Shown here piece by piece: positions 11,601 to 21,950 of a stretch of 64,000 nt of DNA. The translations under genes and the position numbers were made by a program. The stretch comes from Mactra quadrangularis (lineage: Eukaryota; Mollusca; Bivalvia; Venerida; Mactridae). The DNA lies in assembly GCA_025267735.1 (NCBI GenBank), contig CM046303.1:45335380-45399379 (forward strand), in the 5' to 3' direction. Position 1 is the stretch's first letter; each line of letters starts with the position of its first letter. The notes below the pieces were generated by a model, which was given only the letters and a program-made list of their open reading frames with translations, searched no databases and had not been told where the DNA came from.

Positions 11601-13010
11601 AAAGCTCTTGTAATTCATGTAACAATGTTTATGTTTAGGACTTTGGTAATTCATGTGACAATGTTCATGTTTAGGATATTGGTAATTCATGCGACAATGT
11701 TCATGTTTAAAGCTTTAGTAATTCATGTGACAATGTTCATGTTCAGGACTCTGGTTATTCATGTGACAATGTTCATGTTCATGTCTCTGGTAATTCATGT
11801 AACAATGTTCATGTTCAGGACTCTGGTAATTCATGTGACCATGTTCAGGTCTCTGGTAATTCATGTAACAATGTTCATGTTCAGGACTCTGGTAATTCAT
11901 GTGACCATGTTCAGGTCTCTGGTAATTCATGTAACAATGTTCATGTTCAGGAATCTGGTAATTCATGTGACCATGTTCAGGGCTCTGGTAATTCATGTAA
12001 CAATGTTCATGTTCAGGACTCTGGTAATTCATGTAACAATGTTCATGTTCAGGACTCTGGTAATTCATGTGACAATGTTCATGTTCAGGACTCTGGTAAT
12101 TCATGTAACAATGTTCATGTTCAGGACTCTGGTAATTCATGTAACAATGTTCATGTTCAGGACTCTGGTAATTCATGTGACAATGTTCATGTTCAGTACT
12201 CTGGTAATTTATGTAACAATGTTCATGTTTAAGACTGAAGTAATTTATGTAACAATGTTCATGTTCAGGTCTCTTCTTACTCATGTATTGATGTTTATGT
12301 TCAGGATTCTGGTTATTCAATTAACTATGTTCATGTGTAAAGCTCTAGTAATTCAAGCTATAATTTTCGTGTTCAAAGCTCTTGTAATTCATGTAACAAT
12401 GTTTATGTTTAGGACTTTGGTAATTCATGTGACAATGTTCATGTTTAGGATATTGGTAATTCATGCGACAATGTTCATGTTTAAAGCTTTAGTAATTCAT
12501 GTGGCAATGTTCATGTTCAGGACTCTGGTTATTCATGTGACAATGTTCATGTTCATGTCTCTGGTAATTCATGTAACAATGTTCATGTTCAGGACTCTGG
12601 TAATTAATGTGACCATGATCAGGTCTCTGGTAATTCATGTAACAATGTTCATGTTCAGGACTCTGGTAATTCATGTGACCATGTTCAGGGCTCTGGTAAT
12701 TCATGTAACAATGTTCATGTTCAGGACTCTGGTAATTCATGTAACAATGTTCATGTTCAGGACTCTGGTAATTCATGTGACCATGTTCAGGTCTCTGGTA
12801 ATTCATGTGACAACGTTCATGTTCAGGGCTCTGGTAATTCATGTGATAATGTCCATGTTCAAGACTCTGGTAATTCATGTGACAATGTCCATGTTCAGGT
12901 CTCTGGTGATTCATGTGACAACGTTCATGTTCAGGGCTCTGGTAATTCATGTGATAATGATAATGTTCATGTTCAGGACTCTGGTAATTCATGTAACAAT
13001 GTTTCATGAT
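8604..13010. repeat. 36-bp minisatellite, about 4.4 kb, with higher-order structure
   Basis: The unit is GACTCTGGTAATTCATGT followed by AACAATGTTCATGTTCAG, about 120 copies, with 30- and 42-base variants. Because 36, 30 and 42 are multiples of three, several frames stay open for hundreds of codons on both strands. Examples are a plus frame repeating RTLVIHVTMFMF (one run of 968 codons from 10137) and a minus frame repeating NYQSPEHEHCYM. None has gene context, and the array lies in a THADA-like intron. A distinctive variant block starting CTCTTCTTAC recurs at about 9151, 9799, 10585, 11497 and 12271, so the array has also amplified in 650-910-base blocks. Confidence 0.93.
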
Positions 13011-13442
13011 CCAACTTTAGATATAACCCAATGTTATTCTTAAGATCCAATTTTGAGTAATTGAGATTTTTCAGGCCATTTTGGGATTGAAATTGGCCTC
13101 ATTTCCCTTGATATGAGTATATATTTTCAATTATGCTGTAGTAAAATTCCATTGTCTTTAGAATATTGTGCTTGTGAATGCATTTGTGCTGTTTCTTTTA
13201 GCATAATGGAGAAATCTCTAACTAAATATTGGTTGAATATTTTATATCTTTATACAAAAAGACAGAAATATCCCTTTTAAAAAATATAAAGTGTATATTA
13301 TCTGATACATGTACATGTATATTGAAAATATAAAAAAGCTTCTGTTATTTTTGTTGTTGTTGCTATTTCCCTTTAATAAGGGCCCCCACTTTTCCCCTTC
13401 ATGTGAAAATATAAAATTTGTGTTGTTATATAATTTATTCAG

Positions 13443-13600
13443 GTGTTCCATCAGAGTTACAGTATAATTTTTACCTTGAAGTAACATCATCAGATATAAC
13501 AAGTTTATTATTCTGTATAACTGATTCATTTGAAGATATTAAAAACATGGCGGCTAATTTATTGATAGCTTGTACTAGACATCCAACATCAGTAAACATG
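13443..13600 (+). CDS. THADA: THADA-like exon h
   Basis: The acceptor is TTTATTCAG and the donor ATG|GTAAGT (strong). Entry is phase 1 and exit phase 0. It encodes about 52 residues. ITSLLFCITDSFEDIKNMAA matches the vertebrate FQTLMECFTSTFEDVKILAF helix pair, just before the DUF2428 core. No lesion is visible in this exon. Confidence 0.72.
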
Positions 13601-13620
13601 GTAAGTTATATGTAATATAT

Positions 13621-13816
13621 TTCTTTCTTTCATGCTTTACGGTGAAACGTCACGTTATTCGATGAAAATAAACGATGGAAAAATAAATTTTATGTTTTCA
13701 TCGTTCCTGACGTCATATTAGAGAATAAATGACGTCATCTTGGAGTAGAAATGACGTCTTGTTATAATTTGTGTAAAATACATCAAATAAAATGCAAAAC
13801 TAAGCATGAAAGAAAC
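13621..13816. mobile_element. MITE with TTTCATGCTT termini
   Basis: TTCTTTCATGCTT (13625-13637) and AAGCATGAAAGAA (13802-13814) are inverted. A nested inverted pair around CGATGAAAA/TTTTCATCG lies inside. Three GACGTC-containing segments occur in the interior. About 195 bases, no coding capacity. Confidence 0.55.
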
Positions 13817-13819
13817 AGA

Positions 13820-13972
13820 ATATTCCTCAACTTTGGTGTAAGATGATTTTTATTTCAACTCATGAACTCAGAAAGTGACATTTTCACTTGTGGCTATGCC
13901 ACTTGTGAAAATATAGTTTCTGAGCTCACTCGATGAAATAAAAATTGATCTTACTCTAAAGTTGACGAATAT
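13820..13972. mobile_element. Foldback MITE next to exon i
   Basis: ATATTC near 13820 and GAATAT near 13970 open a long imperfect palindrome. It includes CAACTTT/AAAGTTG arms, AAAATATAAATTTC-like spacers and a centre of CACTTGTGGCTATGCCACTTGTG near 13886-13908. It sits directly beside the previous MITE, giving a nested cluster. Confidence 0.55.
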
Positions 13973-13984
13973 CCTCTATATCTG

Positions 13985-14060
13985 ACTAGTTAGCTCAGCC
14001 TGTAGGATGTATGATGGACTTCTCAAACAGAGGTTGTGAAAATGGGGGGACTTACATGCC
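13985..14060 (+). repeat. Degraded tRNA-derived SINE head
   Basis: TAGTTAGCTCAGCCTGTAGG resembles an A box. About 40 bases on, a B box is present only in degraded form (AGGTTGTGAAAAT). Short remnant without a recognisable tail. Confidence 0.4.
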
Positions 14061-14094
14061 TGTGTAGCGTATGGCTCTGAAACAATTTCTACAG

Positions 14095-14239
14095 CCAGTC
14101 TCCATTATTCTACTGTATCAAGTAAGCCTAATCTCAGACCCTGAGGCAGGTATGGGTTTAAATTTCAAATTTCAAGGAACAGCTATCTACTTTCTACTGG
14201 CTAAATTTCTGTCTGATGATAGAAGTATCTCCAAGCGTC

Positions 14240-14284
<45 letters not shown>

Positions 14285-14443
14285 TATTTCATCAAGTCAT
14301 CAGAGGTTTTGTACATGTCCTTCAAGTACAAACCAGTCATGTAGAAACTGATACTGAGGTTCTATTATCTTGTGCCCAGTCTATATTGAAGAATTGTCAA
14401 TATTTGTTAGGAACCAGTCAATTAGGGTCTGCTTTCTATATTG
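14095..14443 (+). CDS. THADA: THADA-like exon i with poly-Asp junction
   Basis: The acceptor is TTTCTACAG and the donor ATTG|GTAAGA. Entry is phase 0 and exit phase 1. The first half (PVSIILLYQVSLISDPEAG and onward) follows on from exon h. It fits vertebrate sequence just before the DUF2428 core. A run of 14 Asp comes from (GAT)14. The second half (FHQVIRGFVHVLQVQTSH and onward) fits best, by eye, the region some 800 residues later that leads into exon j. The exon may therefore record an internal deletion joined at or near the GAT tract. An alternative is that the second half aligns to the start of the missing core. Confidence 0.66.
14242..14283 (+). repeat. (GAT)14 microsatellite inside an exon
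   Basis: Fourteen perfect GAT triplets are in frame and encode Asp14. The purity implies recent expansion. It lies at the apparent junction between two non-adjacent THADA regions. Confidence 0.9.
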
Positions 14444-15018
14444 GTAAGATTTTCTTTGTTCCAATTTTTCCAAGCCACACAGTTAGTGGTTAACTTAGTC
14501 ATTGCTGTGTTTGACAATGAATCTAGAGCTTGTGGATTCCATTACAGGGCAGGGCCCACCTAGCTTTGTGGAATTACTTCATGAAATATTTTCTGCAGTA
14601 ATTCTTCTGTCTATCTCAAAAACAAGTAAGGCAGTTGCTATTAAATGTGCTTACTGCTTAGTACTTATTTAAAACCTAGGTTCTGAGTTTAGGCATTTCC
14701 AGGTACTGTGGATTGGATATGTGGCATATTGCACAAAAGGACACACTTCATGATATTTTAACCCCTACACTTCGTTTTAACCTTGACCAAAATTTTAGTA
14801 CATTGGAATTATACCATTGGCACTGTATAATAATCTTTACCGGTACTTATCGAATAAGTTCATCATTTGAAACTTTAACATTTCTAAGTTTCATACATGT
14901 AACTGTTAAAGTGATTTTTGTTTGAATTAATGTTCTTTAAACTAATGAAAATACCTAATAAAAGTTCACTTATCATATTAGTCTTGCACTGCACTGTGCT
15001 GTATTTCTTTATTTTCAG

Positions 15019-15138
15019 ATGCTGACCTTATGACCTTGGTATTCAGATGTGTCCTTGACCTTTTACATTCAGATGACCTTGAAGTAAGAGAGACAACATC
15101 AGCTATTGTGACACAGATTAATAAAGATAAATCGAATG
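15019..15138 (+). CDS. THADA: THADA-like exon j (C-terminal region)
   Basis: The acceptor is ATTTTCAG and the donor AATG|GTAGGG. Entry and exit are both phase 1. MTLVFRCVLDLLHSDDLEVR corresponds to vertebrate LALWKCVLTLLQSEEQAVR. It is followed by an acidic-polar turn like the family's. The frame is intact and joins exons i and k. Confidence 0.7.
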
Positions 15139-15750
15139 GTAGGGAAATATTGATATCTGCTTTGTGATTTACTCAAATTTATTGCTACAGCTACATGTAT
15201 CTTTAATATACATGATTATAAATCCATTATAACCTTTTGCCATGATCCTGTTGTTAATACTGGTTAAAAGCTTAAGTCTTGGTGCAAGTTTCCTAAGCAT
15301 ATCCCTAGCTAGTGCTTTGTGCCCTGGAACTCTTCTTACACCAAAAGGAAAATGTATGTGATTTCAAGTTATTGGTACCTGGGGGCATTTAGCACTAGCT
15401 AGCAACATGCTTTGGAAATTTGCCCTTAACATTAAAGCCACTCTAAGGACAGTGAATATATCATCTGTCTGCTGCAATATGACCAAAACAAATGTTTAAA
15501 AAGTGACTTTTAAGTACTACAAAAATGTGATTTTATGTATAGCTCTATTAAAGATCTGTTTAATATTAATTGTACCATAATACTACTGTATATGTACATT
15601 ATCTATAGTCTCTTCTACATTTGAACACCTCTTGATTTTAGCAAATATCTCTGTAAAGCTGCCTTGATTTTTGTATTACACCATGAATTTAGAGGCACTT
15701 AGTCTTTAATATTAAGTCTTTATATGACAACTCCAACTGAAGGTGAAGTT

Positions 15751-15846
15751 AACAAATATATGATTCTTTAGGCAATGAGTGATGTTTCGTTTTTAGTTCA
15801 TAAATTTTGAAACATCACTCATTGCCTTAACGATTGCATATTTGTT
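15751..15846. mobile_element. Foldback element (hairpin) in intron
   Basis: TAGGCAATGAGTGATGTTTC (15769-15788) pairs with GAAACATCACTCATTGCCTTA (15809-15829). AACAAATAT/ATATTTGTT outer arms extend the palindrome. Loop about 20 bases. A MITE remnant is most likely. Confidence 0.6.
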
Positions 15847-16145
15847 TATATTAGAGTAGATTATTCACAGCGAATGGCCGAGGAGTTCCGAATGTATCAT
15901 TACGGAACATTCTGTAAGGTTTAGTGTAATTGAGCGTGCTACTGATTTTGGAATAAACAATACACATTTTACTCATGAGATAAAGAATTAAAGAGCCATA
16001 TGTTGATTTATTTATCCACATATGATTCATAATATTCTTGCTCAATATTTTATTGTAGAAAATTACAGTTTGCATGCAAAGTTTTTTCTATATAATTTCT
16101 ATAATTTTTCCAAGAAATTATATGTGTATATCTATATCATTTCAG

Positions 16146-16279
16146 GTTCAGTTTGTCAACCATACGTTGCTGTGACAGAGTTACTAGAATACTGGATTAA
16201 ACAGAGTAAACTAAATGATACAAATATAATGGTTAGATGTCTGTTTGATGTTATGTTTGAAAATAGACAAAATGATCTG
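16146..16279 (+). CDS. THADA: THADA-like exon k
   Basis: The acceptor is ATCATTTCAG and the donor CTG|GTAAAT. Entry is phase 1 and exit phase 0. It encodes SVCQPYVAVTELLEYWIKQ and onward to a FENRQNDL end. This corresponds to the vertebrate ALAVLCDLLQQWDQLAP helices. No lesion. Confidence 0.68.
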
Positions 16280-17076
16280 GTAAATTTTGTTTTATTATAA
16301 GTTCTATTTATTTATTTATGGTTGTTAGTTTGATGGAAATACATGTAATTTGGAGGTCTGCTGTATTGAGGTTGTCAGGACTGGTGTCCTGGATTGTTTT
16401 GATTTCCAAAGAGTTACTTCTCTTTGTAAAATTAGATACTGAAACATTGAAATTCATTATTTTGAATTCTCCATAGCTGTATGTATGTAAGCTAATGCTT
16501 GTAACCTATTGATCTATTTTGGACATATCTTTTGGCTGACACAAACTAGTCTGTGAACTCAAAACTGTCCTTCGCTAAAAAATAAGAAGTCATTGGATGT
16601 CAAACCAGTAACTTAGGTCAAGACTGTTACTTGGATGTGAGATCTTCTTGCTGTGTAAATGTCTTTTCTGTCAGCTTTAGTTGCCATCATGTGTTCAATC
16701 AAGGAATAAGTTGAAAATAATAATACATGGTTTGTAATACCTTGTCATTAAAATTTAGCTTATTTTGTTTAAGAAGAAATAGACCTTTCCATGGCCTTAC
16801 TTATTAGCATATTTAACAAAGGTTTACAGTTACATTTTGTCCCACAAACAAGGTGTTAACAAAAGAGCAAATGCTTATATTTGTCGGTAAATGTATTGTT
16901 ATTCAAATAAAAAGGTCACACTCGAAAAGGTCCATTGTTAGCTCCTTGCGAAAGAATGAGCACTGTAACCATAGGGACTGACAATAAACAGAGCTAACTA
17001 AATGAATAAAATGAATCATTATAATGAAATTTGAGACAGTAAAAGTTTCCTATGTTGTATGAATTGTATATTTCAG

Positions 17077-17145
17077 GATTATGAAGAGAGGTTATTTGAT
17101 CGAGGAGAAATCAACACTTACTGGGATGAATTTGATTTTATACAG
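17077..17145 (+). CDS. THADA: THADA-like exon l, diagnostic acidic motif
   Basis: The acceptor is GTATATTTCAG and the donor CAG|GTAATA, phase 0 at both ends, 23 codons. ERLFDRGEINTYWDEFDF is the clearest family signature here. Vertebrate THADA has LFEKAEVNFWAE and fungal Trm732 proteins have a similar Phe-Glu-Asn motif near the C-terminus. Confidence 0.78.
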
Positions 17146-17596
17146 GTAATAAAAGTCTGTATATTACCAATGAAACATCCGAGCTTAGTTTAGTTAAAAG
17201 TAAAATAACAAGTCTATTATAAACAATTAATTATTGACAATTTTATTAATTTACTAAACAACTTATGGAAACGTAAAATAGATATAACTAAAGGGTTAAC
17301 AATTTATTGAACCAATAGAAAAAAATAAACATCTGAATTGTATCAACATTCACAATCGTGGTGTTTTTTTTCTGTGGAAAGAATAAAAACCAGCCTTATG
17401 AGAAAACTTGGCCATAATGAGATTCGGAACCAATAAAAAAAGCCTGATTCTCATAATAACGGAGGTATTTCATAAAGGCCGTGTTTTTTTCCATAATAGC
17501 CAAGTATTTGGTTATAATGCCATATCAGCCCTGAATTTTAAGCCCAATTTTGTTCAGTACATGTATATTAATAAATTATTTGTTTCCATTTTTCAG

Positions 17597-17644
17597 AGGT
17601 TAGATAAGACTATTGATGATAACAAAGAAATTTTGATGAGCAAG
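17597..17644 (+). CDS. THADA: THADA-like exon m
   Basis: The acceptor is ATTTTTCAG and the donor AAG|GTAAGT (near-perfect), phase 0 at both ends, 16 codons: RLDKTIDDNKEILMSK. It continues the helix after the acidic motif, as KYLCKHLF does in vertebrates. Confidence 0.68.
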
Positions 17645-17734
17645 GTAAGTTGTCAGGTATGTGTAAATAACTGTAAGAAATATATATTTGGCCATATTCA
17701 AAATATATAAGTTAAAAGTAAAAGTGCGGTTTAA

Positions 17735-17965
17735 AGTCTGCTTCCATATACATAGCAGCCGACTTTACAATCATGTACAATAACTCCTGATCACTGTAAT
17801 CACCCTCAGGCAGGCGATCCCTCACAGTACCCATTTACACCTGGGTGGAGTGGAACAATTGTAGGTTAATTTCTTGCTCAAGGAAATTAGCAGTGCCCCT
17901 AGTGGGGATCGAACTGTGGGTTGCTCGCAAGACTGTAGCAAAGTGCATTGTTATGAGAGCGTAAT
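17735..17965. repeat. Dispersed mollusc-type repeat, second copy of the 1470-2010 family
   Basis: It starts with TCTGCTTCCAT and a GACTTTACAA phrase. It includes CACCTGGGTGGAGTGG, TTGCTCAAGGAAATTAGCAG and a tRNA-B-box-like GGGGATCGAACTG. The same blocks in the same order occur at about 1470-2010. Related text also occurs at 39930-40075 and 52265-52400. Probably a SINE-type element. Confidence 0.6.
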
Positions 17966-18305
17966 TATTAGTCTTGTGGTCAAGCCTCAAAATGATCATA
18001 CATACATGTATATCATGTTATTATTGCAGCTTCTAACCTGACAGTTATGTATTAAATTTTATGTCTGGATTTATGTGACAGTTCATTATTATATGAATCA
18101 ATACAAAGGGTGATAACTGTTGTTAACTGAGTGAAATAAGAAGCTATCTTCAGCTGCTATTTTCTTATGTATAAAAGAAGACTATCACTATTAGATTTTA
18201 AAATTTGAAACTTACGTCTGAGAGTAAAGTTTTTGTGGGGTTTGTCTGACAAAGCAACATACAGATAGTATTGCTAGATTTTATTCAACCGTTATTAGTG
18301 CATAA

Positions 18306-18419
18306 TTAACCCTGCTGATTTGAATATTTAACATTTGTTTGATCTTTCCATGCATAGGTACATATAACTATTTTATTGATTGTGAGAACTGTAGTGAGTA
18401 TTTATATCAGCAGGGTTAA
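18306..18419. mobile_element. piggyBac-like MITE, family 1, second copy
   Basis: TTAACCCTGCTGATTTGAA and ATATCAGCAGGGTTAA termini have TTAA at each edge. The ends match those of 4083-4206. The internal sequence is largely different. Confidence 0.65.
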
Positions 18420-18697
18420 TGTATTTGCCTCTTAAACTTCAATAAAATTTATCAATACATGTTTTTGTGTCAACAATACCTTTTACTTGTACCGAGCTTC
18501 ACATTTACATAAAGTTAAATTTGCAGTTCACCCTAGTCATGTATATTACACTTTATTACAGTTTCTTCTGGTTTCTCACTAAATTCTGTGGGGTTGTGAA
18601 ACTTTTACACTATTTTGTGTTTTATTGGAAATATTGCCATTTTGATTGATTATAGACGTGCTGTCCAACTTGCCTAAATTTTGTTTACTATTTTCAG

Positions 18698-18991
18698 ATT
18701 ACTCAGGATACTGAAGTTGACCAACAGAAAAAGGACTGGAACAATAACTGTGATAGAAATGAAGTGCCAACCTTGAGAACAATGTTCCTGGATACACACA
18801 ATTATCAAGAATATGTTCTTATGATACTTAAACATTCAATTGCACACAAATATAAACATATGATGTTGAATTTAGGATATAATATAGAAGACAAGTGTTT
18901 CAAGCTTTTGAAGGATGGACAAGATTGGAAATCTGCTGAAAGTCATTATATTTTACCTTCTGTTTTAGTGCAACAAATGAAGAAAACATAA
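18698..18991 (+). CDS. THADA: THADA-like last exon, ends in TAA
   Basis: The acceptor is CTATTTTCAG, phase 0 entry. It runs 97 codons to TAA at 18989-18991. It is rich in charged and helical residues (for example QEYVLMILKHSIAHKYKHM). The extreme C-terminus of THADA is poorly conserved, so this exon is assigned by frame continuity and position rather than sequence match. Confidence 0.6.
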   Translation: MTQDTEVDQQKKDWNNNCDRNEVPTLRTMFLDTHNYQEYVLMILKHSIAHKYKHMMLNLGYNIEDKCFKLLKDGQDWKSAESHYILPSVLVQQMKKT

Positions 18992-21432
18992 TACATGTAG
19001 CTACTATGAGTTAAACTTGTCGATTCTTTGTATGTTGATTCGTGTATTGCTGATTAATTAGCTGGAATGATATTTTTCAACATTTTTTTTTTATTTCATT
19101 TCAACTTCAAGTCAGAAAGGGAACAAATAAGTATGTTAAAGAATTGGGATAACAAAGTTAAGAGAATATAATGCACAATGTTCTATAGAGACCTCAAAAG
19201 GTCTTAAAACTTCGATACACCAATGAAAACACTGCAAAACGATTAACAAGTTTATTTTGACATCTTCTTTCTCAGTACAGCATAGGGGTAAGGTGCATTC
19301 GGAACATCTTCAGCCATTCGCTTCACGAATAACCTCGGACGTATTTAGGCGCCATTTTTAAACTATGTAAACAAATACACGATCGTTTAGGCGATGACTG
19401 AAGTTCCGTTTTTAATCCGTAAATTTAAAATTACACAGTTCAATGATACCGATGAACAATATTTGCTTCAATTTAAAATAAATAAATATGTTTAGACAAA
19501 GATCTGTGTGTAGACTACAAGAACTATTTTGCGTAACCGTTACGTGCTTCGCTTCGCGTAGGTAGTAAAATCACCAAAATCCGGTGAAGACCCCCAACGA
19601 ATCCTTCCGAGATTGTTCATTTATGAAAGGTCGAGGGTGTTTTTCGAATGGGGTATGGTGGTAAAAGATATGCTTGATTTATGTCAGTAATAAGTTCTGG
19701 TATTTAATTGAGCGACTACTATAATAATAATAAATATTCAAACTCCCCACAGCGGTTATCTCCCTTTATCAAATTAATAACCACTGCCACCACAAGTAAA
19801 ATTCGTCCCTCAGAGAGCCGAAAAACTTTTTTCATCTTTTCTTTTACAATTCAATATTTTCAATAATTTAAGTCTTCTCTTAGTAAAATATGATGTTCAA
19901 AGTATATAAAGATAAAAAAATAGTTTAATTATCAATTTGTAGAAATAACAAAGTGTGACATAAGCACTGTGAGAGGTTAGGGCAATCTATAAATAGATAG
20001 CATTACTAGCGTCACGTGGTTTACGTGGCGGCAGTGATTAAGTAGCAAAGCGTGACGTAAGCACTGTGAGGAGTTTGTATAATATTATGATCATGATTAC
20101 CTCCCCTGAATTATCTCTCAAACACACAATGGCTGTGTTATCTGCCACGATGTTATCTATCATAATGCATTTGCAACCAGCTAGACGTCCTATCTGGCAA
20201 TCATGGTTTGATTCCTTCTATTAAATTTGCCAATAATGTTGATTTCTTTCCGTATAGGTAGATTGTGTTACTACTTTGAAATGGACAAACTAGTTCAATG
20301 TACTGGTAAAAGCAGTGTTCACAGTAAGTGATAAGATGAGCCAATTACATACACTTTTGGTATACTGTATAGTATGTTTTGATGAACTGTGTAGACTCCA
20401 AACATAGAACAAAACTTGCCATTCTATGATGAATAAGTAAACATTCTGATCCAGTCTATCTTGTCATCCGAATGTTTAAATCTACTGGATTATATGTATG
20501 AATTTCTTTCTACATGTATATTACTTATATATCATATGTGTAACATTAATATTATAATGACACTGGCTATGGTGCAATATACTAGTGTATTTTTTGGTCA
20601 TTCTGATCCAGTTTATCTTGTGGTCCCAATGTTTGTATCTTCTGTATTACTTTTTGTATTGGATCAATATAACAACACTGGCTTTGATGCAATATACTAC
20701 AGAAACAATAGTTGATCTATTTAACACTTTAACACAAGTCAAAAGGATAATAAACATAACTATGATAAGATATTTGAAAATGTATATAATATCGTACATA
20801 ATTCTACAATATTTTTAATTGAATGGTTAAAAAATGATGTTATTGATAATGCTTCTGCCTTTTTACTTATGATGATTTTACCGTAAGTTTTTTTTGTGGA
20901 AAGCGCCACAGAACTGTCTCCAAGATAACCAATGTGACAAAATAATAGTAGAACACCCCAGTTTTGCTGACCAGAGCTAATGCTAAGTGCTAAAACTACT
21001 TATTGTTTAGTCTGTCAGATACCCTAATAGACCAATGTCCAATACTGTTCTTGGTATACTTGCCTGTTGAGTCGGAGATTCGAACCCTGATCTTATACTA
21101 GATGATTTAAACAAATTTACTGAAAGGTAGGTACACTAACAGGAGAATTAATCAAAACATTTGTGGCTCAATCTTTGTATATCTTTTGAAAATCATATCA
21201 TATTTTTTATTTGGTCGGGACGTAAGTCCTGAACAAATATATACAACATAATTCAGACCCTTTCTTCTTTGAAAATTTACCGAATCCAGAAGTAGTCCCT
21301 CAGTATATATGTATAGAACTCCTGAAATACACCTGTTAATCGGTCTGTACTGAAGCGTATGTATAATAGCTTATGAGTTAAGCGTCTCAGTAGAGCTCTT
21401 AACGTCGTATTATGAAAAGAATGGTATCAACT
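18992..21432. other. Gene-poor stretch downstream of the THADA-like gene
   Basis: No exon is supported. Repeat sequence is common: a pair of about 130-base direct repeats at 20443-20580 and 20598-20700, with landmarks CATTCTGATCCAGT and CAATATACTA; and related GTGACGTAAGCACTGTGAG phrases near 19957 and 20050. A segment with CpG-rich TTCGCTTCGCGTAGG lies near 19548. Short open frames here overlap repeats. Confidence 0.5.
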
Positions 21433-21701
21433 ATAGCTCGTTTAGGATAACTTGAGACAAAATACAACGATACCATTTTTATACACAGGTGGATTTAAGT
21501 TTAGTACACGTAATTATCGACTATTATCAGTGTGTTTTTGATGTATTAAATTTAGTACGAGAACACACGTTCCACGCATTAAGACATGTTTAATACTTTC
21601 ATTACACAAAATCAGCTGACCTCCCTGTTTTATGTAATACCTGAGTCCCATATATGTAAACAGACTGAGTCGTTTGTCTCAAGTTATCCTAAACGAGCTA
21701 T
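21433..21701. mobile_element. Foldback MITE with 29-bp perfect arms
   Basis: The sequence at 21433-21461 (ATAGCTCGTTTAGGATAACT and onward) is repeated in perfect inverse at 21673-21701. The loop is about 210 bases without coding potential. Near-identity of the arms suggests a young insertion or arm conversion. Confidence 0.7.
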
Positions 21702-21950
21702 ATTCAGACACGACCCGTTGTTTGTGCCAGTTGTCTGTAGAGATGTTATCATCTTATGTAATAGAATGGTGACACTATTTATGATTCTATTGAAGTTTCA
21801 AATAACAATATGTTCGTTTTCATTTACTAGAAACATTTAAAGCCTCAGACATGTATATGACGTGATTAAATATACAATTTTTGAAGGGTAATCTCCCCCT
21901 TGCTAGGGATAAGCACTTCTAAGCGTTTAAAGCCTACAAAATGAACAGAG

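Larger units (their letters stand above)
1349..18991 (+). pseudogene. THADA: THADA-like multi-exon gene copy, internally deleted and probably decayed
   Basis: Twelve exon segments joined by GT-AG introns match, in order, parts of vertebrate THADA as I remember it. THADA/Trm732 is an approximately 1,950-residue HEAT-repeat scaffold that acts with Trm7/FTSJ1 to 2'-O-methylate tRNA position 32. The N-terminal block (1349-4690), a middle patch (6616-7328), another patch (13443-14443) and the C-terminus (15019-18991) are recognisable. Strongest matches are the late motif ERLFDRGEINTYWDE (human LFEKAEVNFWAE region) and MTLVFRCVLDLLHSDDLEVR. The DUF2428 core and two other blocks, each of a few hundred residues, are not found. 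Lesions are an in-frame TAG at 6643-6645, an apparent +1 A in the A7 run at 6754-6760, and an exon running into TGA at 3242. Alternatives are a functional gene with assembly errors and missed exons, or a shortened paralogue. Identity as THADA-derived is firm; the pseudogene status is inferred. Confidence 0.72.

Noticed and set aside
10137..13043. 968-codon open frame
   Set aside because: It is an in-frame reading of the 36-bp minisatellite. Other frames on both strands are also open, and it has no gene context.
14713..14925. 70-codon frame between exons i and j as a missing THADA exon
   Set aside because: No acceptor/donor pair in a compatible phase and no resemblance to the DUF2428 core.
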